Source: Methanogenium organophilum
GTDB taxonomy: Archaea > Halobacteriota > Methanomicrobia > Methanomicrobiales > Methanomicrobiaceae
Reading direction: 5' to 3'
Length of the DNA: 64,000 nucleotides
Assembly (NCBI RefSeq): GCF_026684035.1
Contig: NZ_CP113361.1
Span: 2,566,715-2,630,714 of the forward strand
The translations under genes were made by a program, and so were the position numbers. The notes under the pieces are model-generated. The model saw nothing but the letters and a program-made list of their open reading frames with translations, made no database searches and was not told the origin of the DNA. Positions 8,851-14,870 of the stretch are shown here, piece after piece; the first letter of the stretch is position 1, and every line of letters starts with the position of its first letter.

Positions 8851-9018
8851 GGGGTCGTGGCCTAGTCCGGCATGGCGACGGGCTCCAGCGGTCTTTGCGT
8901 ATGATGAACAATGGGTCTCCTGAACAACTGATGATGACCCGTTGGAGCACTGATGCGAGTCGTGCTCACGCATGTCGGAGAGACCCGTCGATCGTGAGTT
9001 CAAATCTCACCGACCCCA
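8851..9018 (+). tRNA. tRNA-Trp (anticodon CCA) with a 94-base intron
   Basis: The acceptor stem GGGGTCG pairs with CGACCCC and the discriminator is A at 9018. Anticodon stem ACGGG (8878-8882) pairs with CCCGT (8984-8988); the anticodon CCA is at 8885-8887. The intron at 8889-8982 lies between positions 37 and 38, the canonical archaeal site. A bulge-helix-bulge can be drawn exactly: central helix CTCC (8883-8886) with GGAG (8977-8980) and three-base bulges AGC (8887-8889) and AGA (8981-8983), each cut after its second base by the splicing endonuclease. The spliced tRNA is 74 bases. CCA is not encoded. Confidence 0.97.
8889..8982 (+). ncRNA. C/D-box 2'-O-methylation guide RNA within the tRNA-Trp intron
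   Basis: The intron has box C ATGATGA (8901-8907), box D' CTGA (8920-8923), box C' TGATGA (8929-8934) and box D CTGA (8950-8953), closed by TGCGT (8896-8900) pairing with ACGCA (8968-8972). The guide before box D pairs with GCTCCA of the 5' exon, and the fifth base upstream of box D (8945) faces C34. The guide before box D' pairs with GAGACCC across the 3' splice site, and its fifth base (8915) faces position 39, a C here. This matches the guide intron known from Haloferax tRNA-Trp, which directs methylation of residues 34 and 39. Confidence 0.93.
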
Positions 9019-9076
9019 CTTTTTGAGAGCTTTTTTAATAGCCTGTGTCAAATAGATACTGGATTAGGAGATACTC

Positions 9077-10267
9077 ATGTACTTAATAGGAGAATCACTC
9101 GAGGGCGAAGGCACCGAACTTGCCCATATCGATCTTATGATCGGAGATAAAAACGGACCGGTTGGTACAGCATTTGCCAATGGGATGTCACAGTTATCTG
9201 CGGGACATACGCCCCTTTTAGCTGTCGTCCGCCCCAATCTGCTTACAAAACCAGCAACACTTATTATACCAAAAGTAACTCTGAAAAAGGGTTCGCAGGT
9301 TAACGCGATTTTTGGCGCGGTTCAGGCTGCTGTTGCGAAGGCTGTTGCAGACAGTGTTGAAGAAGGTGTTTTCGATGACGCTGACATTGACGATATCGTC
9401 ATTCTCGCAAGTGTCTACCTGCACCCCGATGCAGCGGACTATAACCGGATTTACCGCTACAACTACGGCGCGACGAAGCAGGCCATTGAGCGTGCATTTG
9501 CACAGTTCCCCAGCAAAGAAGTTCTCATGAAAGAGAAGGACCGTGCAGGACACGCAGTCATGGGATTCAAAGTTCACCGCCTCTGGGACCCTCCATACCT
9601 CCAGGTAGCCATGGACCTTGTTGACATGAAGTCTGTCGAACGTGTCCTGACCGAAGTGCCGAAAAACGACCATGTGCTCATTGAAGCAGGCACACCGCTT
9701 ATCAAACAGTTCGGACTTAACGTGATCTCTGAGATCCGCAAAATCCGCCCGGACGCATTCATCATTGCCGACCTCAAGACCCTTGATACCGGCAACCTTG
9801 AAGCACGGATGGCAGCTAACGCATCAGCTGACGCAGTTGTTGTTTCCGGTCTTGCACCCGTCTCAACAATCGAGAAGTTTATCCTCGAAGCCAAGAAGAC
9901 CGGCATCTACTCCGTTATTGACATGCTCAATGTCACAGATCCTGTCGCACTCATTGAAGATCTGGCATCACGTGGCGCAGCCCCAAGTATCGTTGAACTG
10001 CACCGTGCAATCGACGACGAAGGTAGTGAATACAACTGGGGCAACATCGCAGCAATCAAGGAAGCAGCCGGTGGAAACCTACTCGTTGCAACCGCTGGCG
10101 GCATCCGTCAGCACGTTGTGAAAACAGCGCTGAAATCCGGTGCAGACATCCTTGTTGTGGGCCGTGCTATCACCGCGAGCAAGAACATCAAGAATGCAGC
10201 TGAACAGTTCCTCGAAGAACTCAACAGCACAGAGATTGATCAGTTCAGAATTATGACTGATTTTTAA
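9077..10267 (+). CDS. fae-hps: Bifunctional formaldehyde-activating enzyme / 3-hexulose-6-phosphate synthase
   Basis: A 396-residue fusion. Residues 1 to about 160 are Fae (conserved ELAHIDLMIGDK near the start, with the active-site histidine), which condenses formaldehyde with tetrahydromethanopterin. From about 165 it is Hps, an orotidine-phosphate-decarboxylase-type barrel with ADLKTLDTG and the phosphate-binding TAGGI, joining formaldehyde and ribulose 5-phosphate in either direction. In archaea lacking the oxidative pentose pathway, the Hps direction that releases formaldehyde supplies ribulose 5-phosphate; rpiA is elsewhere in this window. The last seven codons (FRIMTDF and stop) are the left attachment repeat of the element downstream. 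Confidence 0.96.
   Translation: MYLIGESLEGEGTELAHIDLMIGDKNGPVGTAFANGMSQLSAGHTPLLAVVRPNLLTKPATLIIPKVTLKKGSQVNAIFGAVQAAVAKAVADSVEEGVFDDADIDDIVILASVYLHPDAADYNRIYRYNYGATKQAIERAFAQFPSKEVLMKEKDRAGHAVMGFKVHRLWDPPYLQVAMDLVDMKSVERVLTEVPKNDHVLIEAGTPLIKQFGLNVISEIRKIRPDAFIIADLKTLDTGNLEARMAANASADAVVVSGLAPVSTIEKFILEAKKTGIYSVIDMLNVTDPVALIEDLASRGAAPSIVELHRAIDDEGSEYNWGNIAAIKEAAGGNLLVATAGGIRQHVVKTALKSGADILVVGRAITASKNIKNAAEQFLEELNSTEIDQFRIMTDF
10244..10267 (+). repeat. attL: left attachment repeat, the last codons of fae-hps
   Basis: Encodes FRIMTDF and the stop TAA in frame with fae-hps. It is identical to 14805-14828 except for one base (the last Phe codon is TTT here, TTC in the other copy). Recombination in the 20-base identical core would leave the gene intact with a silent change. 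Confidence 0.9.
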
Positions 10268-10283
10268 TCTGTCATTATGTATA

Positions 10284-10295
10284 TTTCTTTTTTTT
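10284..10295 (+). terminator. Oligo-T terminator after fae-hps, supplied by the element
   Basis: A run of eleven T interrupted by one C, 17 bases after the fae-hps stop. Archaeal RNA polymerase terminates at such oligo-T tracts. It lies inside the element, so fae-hps now appears to use an element-borne terminator. Confidence 0.55.
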
Positions 10296-10331
10296 GAGAT
10301 AAATGCTAATGCAATTATTATATCTTAACAA

Positions 10332-10784
10332 CTACATCAACAAATAATGAAAGCCCACAAAAACTGACACACCTAATATTGAAGCATAAAATATCATTGC
10401 ATATATTAAATGGAACCAAGTCAATTTTATATTCGTTAATTTCGTAGTAATTTGCAATTTTCCCTTAAATTGAGGCAAATTTTCAATCCATTTTGAATGA
10501 TCCACGGAACCTAATAATAGCACAAAGTGAACAAAATCCATGCCCATCAATCCAATAATATAGAATGAAACTGCGAAAAACGGAATACAAGCAGCATTTC
10601 CAAATACTGGTACTTCATTTATTTGTAATATCGGAATTAAATAATATCCGATAGAGAATAACGCTAGTGCTATTGGAATTCCTTCAAGTCGAATTTTCAA
10701 AATTATATCATCAAAATGCCTTATTCTGTCTTTGGTTACTTTCCAATCCTCAATATACAGATAATTTGAATTTTCATCAACCAT
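10332..10784 (-). CDS. Small multi-pass membrane protein of unknown function (element cargo)
   Basis: About 150 residues starting MVDENSNYLYIED. A hydrophilic N-terminus with charged helix (VTKDRIRHFDDIILKIRLEG) precedes three or four membrane segments: a first around IALALFSIGYYLIPIL, a second through CIPFFAVSFYIIGLMGMDFVHF, and a last one, WFHLIYAMIFYASILGVSVF, near the C-terminus. An in-frame TTG at 10802 would add six residues, but the ATG at 10784 is preceded by GAGGG and AGGA. I do not recognise the family. It is AT-rich and transcribed away from the AbiJ-like gene, 120 bases distant. A membrane partner of that gene is possible but unproven. Confidence 0.65.
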   Translation of the reverse strand: MVDENSNYLYIEDWKVTKDRIRHFDDIILKIRLEGIPIALALFSIGYYLIPILQINEVPVFGNAACIPFFAVSFYIIGLMGMDFVHFVLLLGSVDHSKWIENLPQFKGKLQITTKLTNIKLTWFHLIYAMIFYASILGVSVFVGFHYLLM

Positions 10785-10904
10785 ACTTCCTAAATCCCTC
10801 AATAATAACTACATCAATTACAAATATATATAATTATTGATTTATTCAAAAATAAACTATTGAAATTTCGAAAGTAATATCATTAAATTATCCAATCCTG
10901 TTAT

Positions 10905-11774
10905 ATGGATCTATTCTCATACAGGAATGGAATTACTAAATACCCTGATTCTTTTCAAACAGATTCTGTTTCTCAAGGACTCAAAAACAGACTTTGGTCC
11001 TGTTTGAATCGTTCTTATTTTAAAGACATATACTATCCAGATATATATGGTGAACTACAGAATAAAAACCACTTTATTCTCTGTAGATTAATTTACGACC
11101 GTCTTTTAAAATTACCTCTTGACAGTTTACCAAGGGAAGGAAAAAAGGCACATTTAGCAATTCGCAATTATTACTTAAATGATACCAAAAGATTTGAAAT
11201 CTATGATTTGATTGAATTTTGCATAAAACATGGATTTAAGCCATATTCCAAGGGTTTTACTGAATGCGCAAATAAAATTTTAACTGAAGAATTTTCAGGG
11301 TTTAGAATAGTTGGAGGACAAGTTACCTACCTTACCAATGAACAAGAAATTAGCGCCATCGAAAATGCACTTACGTCCAATAACGAAATATCTGAACATC
11401 TAAATACTGCATTGCAACATCTATCGGATAAGAACAAGCCTGACTATCCTAATTCAATTAAAGAATCAATTAGTGCCGTAGAATCAATGTGCAGAAAAAT
11501 CTTAGATGATCCTAATGTAACTCTGGGGGCCGCATTAAAGGAAATTGAGAAAAGTGGTAAAATTACATTCCATGGTGCAGAAAAACAGGCTTTTAGTAAT
11601 TTATTTGGCTGGGCTTCTGTATTTGGTGGAATTCGGCATGGTAAGATGAATTCTGAAGAAATTTACCCTGAAGAAATTTACCAGGAAGATGCACGATTTA
11701 TGTTAGTTACCTGTTCTGCCTTTACCAACTTGTTACGGGTTAAGGCAGACAAAGCAGGGATCAAAATAAAATAA
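10905..11774 (+). CDS. AbiJ-like protein (AbiJ N-terminal type 4 with HEPN-like C-terminus)
   Basis: A 289-residue protein. The N-terminal ~60 residues (FSYRNGI ... LKNRLWSCLNRSYF) resemble the AbiJ-NTD4 domain of abortive-infection proteins. The C-terminal half contains IKESISAVESMCRKIL, then FGGIRHGKM and DARFMLVTCSAFTNLL, a helical region like the HEPN-type part of the same proteins. Such proteins are candidate phage-defence ribonucleases. The gene is markedly AT-rich and lies in the cargo slot of the element. The domain match is from memory of family patterns; the canonical HEPN R-x4-6-H spacing is not obvious (an IRHG is present), so catalysis is uncertain. Confidence 0.65.
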   Translation: MDLFSYRNGITKYPDSFQTDSVSQGLKNRLWSCLNRSYFKDIYYPDIYGELQNKNHFILCRLIYDRLLKLPLDSLPREGKKAHLAIRNYYLNDTKRFEIYDLIEFCIKHGFKPYSKGFTECANKILTEEFSGFRIVGGQVTYLTNEQEISAIENALTSNNEISEHLNTALQHLSDKNKPDYPNSIKESISAVESMCRKILDDPNVTLGAALKEIEKSGKITFHGAEKQAFSNLFGWASVFGGIRHGKMNSEEIYPEEIYQEDARFMLVTCSAFTNLLRVKADKAGIKIK

Positions 11775-11846
11775 TTATATTGTATTTTATCCAAACGGGT
11801 GACAATCATCCCGGATTTTAAATTCGTCATGAGCCGTTTCTTCGAT

Positions 11847-12041
11847 TCAATCCATCCTATTTTCAATTACTAGTCCATCTGTTGAATATGAGAGATGCCC
11901 ACATTTCATGCACCTGAATATTGTTTTATCCCGCGTATCCTGAACAATTACGGTATCTCCGCTTTCGCAATACGGACACAGCAAGCCTTCAAGTAAGCCA
12001 TGTTTTGAATCTTCAATTACAAATTTTTTTACAGGTTCCAT
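11847..12041 (-). CDS. Small zinc-ribbon protein
   Basis: Sixty-four residues with CPYC and CMKC pairs spaced about 20 residues apart (residues 22-25 and 44-47), a zinc-ribbon fold that may bind DNA, RNA or protein. The start has GGTGA six bases before the ATG. It lies 55 bases downstream of the Rep gene on the same strand and is probably part of the same transcript. Its function is unknown; a replication or transcription accessory role is only a guess. Confidence 0.6.
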   Translation of the reverse strand: MEPVKKFVIEDSKHGLLEGLLCPYCESGDTVIVQDTRDKTIFRCMKCGHLSYSTDGLVIENRMD

Positions 12042-12096
12042 ATATCATCACCATTTTTCATTTTTATAATATTTTCGCGTGCTCCGTGAGAGTGAA

Positions 12097-13173
12097 TTAC
12101 CTAAATGGGAGCCAGTCCGGGATATAGAACCGCTCCCACATGAGATACCTGACGCGTTCATCTGTTCCGGGTTCTTCAAATTCTGATTCTCCCTGGAACC
12201 ACCAGACTGCATCGTTCTCCTTCTTTTCCTTCTTCATGACGGTCTGTAATGCCCGTGAGGGCTGGAAGGTTCTGCACTTCTTTTTCCAGATGATGGCGTT
12301 ATACACCAGCTCTTCTTTGGTCCAGGGTGTTTCGGTGAATTTTGACCCCGTTGAGATGAATCCCTTTGCGATGTATTTCATCAGGTAGTTGCGGAGGCAT
12401 TCGATGTCCTCGTCCGGCGTCCGGGTCGTGAAATCCACACCGTGATCCAGTGACCCTGCGCAGTATTTCTCCGCCCAGAGACGCTTGATCTTGTCCTGGA
12501 GATCCGGCGGGACCTCGGTAAAGAGGATAACGTGCCGGTGAGGGTATCCGGTCTTGTGCGGTTCGACCACCCAGATATACGGGACTTCGGGGAGGTATTT
12601 TCTGAGGATCTTCGAGAGCTTGTCCCATCCGTCCCTGAGGATCTCAAAACTTTCCTCGATGGATACTGCCTCCCCCTTCATGGACCGGGAGTATTCTCCG
12701 TCCTGGTAGGTGGTGAGGGTGAGCATGGTCACGGGTCCTTTGTTCTCCTTCCACCAGTCATCGAGCTTGTAGAGTCGGGCTAATTGCCGCTTGCGGTAGA
12801 CCTCGGTCCACCGGTGTATATATTGCCCAACGGCTGTTGCACTCCGGTTTTCCTGGAGATCATAACCTGAGATGATGAAGCAGGCCTTCTCTATTTGCTT
12901 GAGATAGGTCACATACTGCCAGGTGATCTGTGCGTATTTCCGAAGGGTGCGATCCCTCTGTACCTGTCTGTGCAGGGAGAGCAAAGAGGGACCTTTCTCA
13001 TCTTCTGTGTGGGTTAGTCTATATGAGCCAAGGGGACACCGGCCAGAGGCCAGATGAAGGGAGGGGACCCACCCTGCTTCGCAGGGTCGGCGCGACGCCT
13101 CGCCGGGTCGCGCCTGGGCATACTCCTTATCCGCATCCGCCGTACCCGGAGCGGGTGCCGTGGCGCCTTTCAC
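12097..13173 (-). CDS. rep: Rolling-circle replication initiator (HUH-type Rep)
   Basis: Up to 358 residues. Three ordered motifs define a rolling-circle Rep: motif I VTMLTLTTY, motif II with the metal-binding HxH in GYPHRHVILF, and motif III YLMKYIAKG, with the nicking tyrosine and YxxKY spacing. It would nick the plus origin and start rolling-circle replication of the excised element. The longest frame begins at a GTG (13173) whose bases overlap the stop of the preceding small gene (GTGA), suggesting coupled translation. The first ~80 residues are low-complexity and translate a GC-rich hairpin region, so the real start may be further in. Composition is far more GC-rich than the cargo genes. 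Confidence 0.88.
   Translation of the reverse strand: MKGATAPAPGTADADKEYAQARPGEASRRPCEAGWVPSLHLASGRCPLGSYRLTHTEDEKGPSLLSLHRQVQRDRTLRKYAQITWQYVTYLKQIEKACFIISGYDLQENRSATAVGQYIHRWTEVYRKRQLARLYKLDDWWKENKGPVTMLTLTTYQDGEYSRSMKGEAVSIEESFEILRDGWDKLSKILRKYLPEVPYIWVVEPHKTGYPHRHVILFTEVPPDLQDKIKRLWAEKYCAGSLDHGVDFTTRTPDEDIECLRNYLMKYIAKGFISTGSKFTETPWTKEELVYNAIIWKKKCRTFQPSRALQTVMKKEKKENDAVWWFQGESEFEEPGTDERVRYLMWERFYIPDWLPFR
13071..13114. repeat. Two adjacent GC-rich hairpins, candidate replication origin
   Basis: Hairpin one is ACCCTGC (13071-13077), loop TTC, GCAGGGT (13081-13087). Hairpin two is GGCGCGAC (13089-13096), a 10-base loop, and GTCGCGCC (13107-13114). Both stems are perfect. They lie at the 5' end of the Rep frame, a common place for a double-strand origin of rolling-circle replicons. 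No nick-site consensus is proven, and a structured RNA leader controlling Rep is an alternative. Confidence 0.4.
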
Positions 13174-13391
13174 GGCCGCGCCCCCCGCGAATCCTGCTCA
13201 CTGTCTTCGACGATCTGTACCATCCCGCATTGTTCAAGCGCACGAGCTGCAAGCTGGTCCCAGGGATTGAGGGCGGTAAATACCATGCGGGATATGATGT
13301 AAGGCTGTGACGAGCGCTTGTCCTGGTTAAGTTCTGCACTAACCATTTGGATCATTCCTTCTGAACAGCCATATCGAGAGATAATCCTCAA
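13170..13391 (-). CDS. Small protein upstream of Rep, unknown function
   Basis: The open frame encodes at most 73 residues from a TTG at 13391. A better-placed ATG at 13346 has AAGGA nine bases upstream and gives 58 residues beginning MVSAELNQDKRSS. The frame also stays open upstream of the TTG (RIPPKERQLRIISRYGCSEGMIQ), which looks like a helix-turn-helix, but has no ordinary start codon there. The stop overlaps the Rep GTG by two bases. It may be a small copy-control or DNA-binding protein; this is a guess from position. Confidence 0.45.
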   Translation of the reverse strand: MRIISRYGCSEGMIQMVSAELNQDKRSSQPYIISRMVFTALNPWDQLAARALEQCGMVQIVEDSEQDSRGARP

Positions 13392-13469
13392 CTGCCGTTC
13401 TTTTGGTGGTATTCGCCCGTTTGTCCTTCTTAAAACAGATACAACAATTACTGACTTACTTTCTTAATA

Positions 13470-13527
13470 TCCGCCCTGATTGGACGGATTTATCCATTAC
13501 CTTACATTCCATAACTTAACTTACATT
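13470..13527. promoter_or_regulatory. Upstream region of the Rep operon: inverted repeat and short direct repeats
   Basis: Within the 218-base gap between integrase and the small gene, 13470-13490 is an inverted repeat (ATCCGCCC/GGACGGAT, 7 of 8 pairs; fully paired on the minus-strand RNA with one G-U). CTTACATT occurs at 13501-13508 and again at 13520-13527, 19 bases apart, in an AT-rich run rich in TTAC. These could be promoter, operator or iteron sites for the Rep operon. Confidence 0.35.
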
Positions 13528-13609
13528 ACTTACTTGAAATGAGGCTAAATACCAATTTCATCATAGTCACAGAGAGAATAAAAAGATTTCCCCGGAATTA
13601 TTTTGGGGA

Positions 13610-14740
13610 CTACACATTTTGAATATTCAGTTCTTTGAGAAGTTGCATGAAGACGGCCTGCGCCTGGGGATTTTCAACCAGGAGCTGACGGATCTGGTCT
13701 CCGGTGTTTACCACTTCCTGCTGGGCATCATTGGTAAGAGGGTGGCGACACTCTGCGCAGTATTTTGATCCCAGGAGGTTGACCTTATGACAGATGGGAC
13801 AGACGGGAGGTTCAAGGCGATAGACCTGCTGTTCCTTGAATTCTAAGGTGCGTTCCATTCCGGCATTGCGTAATGCGACTTCGTCCAGGTAGTTTGCATC
13901 GAGGTTGGTATAGACATCTATCATCTTGGTGGTGAGAGTTCCCCAGTTCTTCTTCATTATATAGGGGAGTTCCACACCGGAGGCAACATCATGGGTAATC
14001 CGTGAGGACCTGAATATTGAGGCCTTCAGTTTGTGAATGCCAGTCTTATTTTTGATGAGCTTGAGCATTCGCTGAACATTGTCAATTGTCATCGGACGGA
14101 TACCCTTCTCGGTTGCGTTGATGTTGCAGAAGATATACTGGTCCGGTGAGGGGTCGGGGTGTTCTGCACGCCATTGGTCGATATAGGGGATACTTGCAGT
14201 GGTCAAACGTATCCGCCGTTCTTTCCTTGTCTTCGCATCAGTGATGAAGTAATACCCATGACTGTCTGCTATGAGGTCCTTCCATTGTAATCTCAGAATT
14301 TCTATGGGTCGGTTGCTTCCATCATAGAGCATTGCGATAATTGCCTTGTCACGGCTGTTTCGTGCCGCCTGGATAACACGCTGGACTTCTTCGACTGTCA
14401 GCATGTCTTCAGGTTTTTTTGTCTTCCATTGCGCTTGGGGGAGCTTGACCTGGTCGATTTCTAATGAGTCAATATTCGGATTTTTCTTTCCAAGCCATTT
14501 TGCATATGACTTTGCAGAGCTTACGATCTGTCTCTTGTAATTCGGCTTGTATTCTTTTGACTGCCGAATTTCTTTGAACGCCTGTAACACATTATCGGTG
14601 GAGCATTCGAGAGGGGGAGCTGGTAAAAATGTGGTGAAGCGATAAAGGAGATTCTTGGTATTCTTTTCCCACTCTGGAGATATGCTGACCATCCCATTTT
14701 TCCAGTTAAGGTATTCGTCAATGAGATCCGCATTTTCCAT
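13610..14740 (-). CDS. int: Tyrosine recombinase (integrase) with C-terminal zinc ribbon
   Basis: A 376-residue phage-type integrase. Residues ~1-95 form the SAM-like DNA-binding region. The catalytic domain has the first arginine in MLYDGSNRPIEILRLQ, a lysine in the KTRKERR beta hairpin, the second arginine in SIFRSSRITHD, NWG in the H/W position and the nucleophile tyrosine in VYTNLD. The histidine of the usual HxxR box is replaced by Ser, which is tolerated in some archaeal integrases. A zinc ribbon (CPIC...CAEC) follows near residue 316, as in many euryarchaeal integrases. The gene starts 64 bases from attR and is transcribed away from it. It is the likely enzyme for integration into fae-hps. 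Confidence 0.93.
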   Translation of the reverse strand: MENADLIDEYLNWKNGMVSISPEWEKNTKNLLYRFTTFLPAPPLECSTDNVLQAFKEIRQSKEYKPNYKRQIVSSAKSYAKWLGKKNPNIDSLEIDQVKLPQAQWKTKKPEDMLTVEEVQRVIQAARNSRDKAIIAMLYDGSNRPIEILRLQWKDLIADSHGYYFITDAKTRKERRIRLTTASIPYIDQWRAEHPDPSPDQYIFCNINATEKGIRPMTIDNVQRMLKLIKNKTGIHKLKASIFRSSRITHDVASGVELPYIMKKNWGTLTTKMIDVYTNLDANYLDEVALRNAGMERTLEFKEQQVYRLEPPVCPICHKVNLLGSKYCAECRHPLTNDAQQEVVNTGDQIRQLLVENPQAQAVFMQLLKELNIQNV

Positions 14741-14754
14741 GAGGATAGATTGCC

Positions 14755-14778
14755 GCAGTAGATTATATAATCTCCTGC
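14755..14778. promoter_or_regulatory. 24-bp palindrome over the integrase TATA box
   Basis: AGATTATATAATCT (14760-14773) is a perfect 14-bp palindrome, extended by GCAG at 14755-14758 and CTGC at 14775-14778 with one mismatched pair between. Its core TTATATAA is 23-30 bases from the integrase ATG at 14740, the spacing of an archaeal TATA box for a leaderless or short-leader transcript. It may be an operator or an integrase arm site as well as a promoter. Confidence 0.5.
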
Positions 14779-14804
14779 ATAATGATGGATCTTTTGTAGT
14801 TTAC

Positions 14805-14828
14805 TTCAGAATTATGACTGATTTCTAA
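14805..14828 (+). repeat. attR: right attachment repeat, displaced 3' end of fae-hps
   Basis: A copy of the last seven codons and stop of fae-hps (FRIMTDF, TAA), differing from attL at one base. It is not preceded by the rest of the gene. What follows it is presumably the ancestral downstream flank of fae-hps. Confidence 0.9.
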
Positions 14829-14851
14829 AACGAATATCTAAAAAAATGTAA

Positions 14852-14869
14852 AAGCGGGAATTCCCGCTT
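14852..14869. terminator. Perfect 18-bp palindrome, ancestral fae-hps terminator
   Basis: AAGCGGGAATTCCCGCTT is a perfect palindrome between attR and the stop of the convergent UPF0173 gene. Without the element it would lie 23 bases after the fae-hps stop, between two convergent genes, as a bidirectional terminator or transcript-end hairpin. It can still serve the UPF0173 transcript. Confidence 0.5.
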
Positions 14870-14870
14870 A

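Larger units (their letters stand above)
10244..14824. mobile_element. Integrated element (about 4.56 kb) inserted at the 3' end of fae-hps
   Basis: The element is bounded by a perfect 20-base direct repeat (10244-10263 and 14805-14824) that is the coding 3' end of fae-hps. It contains a tyrosine recombinase next to the right repeat, a rolling-circle Rep protein, a 64-residue zinc-ribbon protein, a small protein whose stop overlaps the Rep start, and two AT-rich cargo genes next to fae-hps. Base composition is mosaic: GC-rich around the Rep 5' end, strongly AT-rich over 10.3-11.9 kb. Recombinase plus Rep suggests an integrated plasmid or small virus. No capsid or conjugation gene is visible. 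Confidence 0.88.

Noticed and set aside
10330-10817. AACTACATCAA occurs at 10330-10340 and 10807-10817, flanking the membrane-protein gene
   Set aside because: An 11-base repeat is expected by chance in several kilobases of AT-rich DNA; no longer match or gene logic supports an insertion.
12930-13310. 126-codon plus-strand frame opposite the Rep N-terminus
   Set aside because: It is a shadow in GC-rich sequence opposite the Rep and small-gene frames, rich in Arg and Pro, with no start signal.
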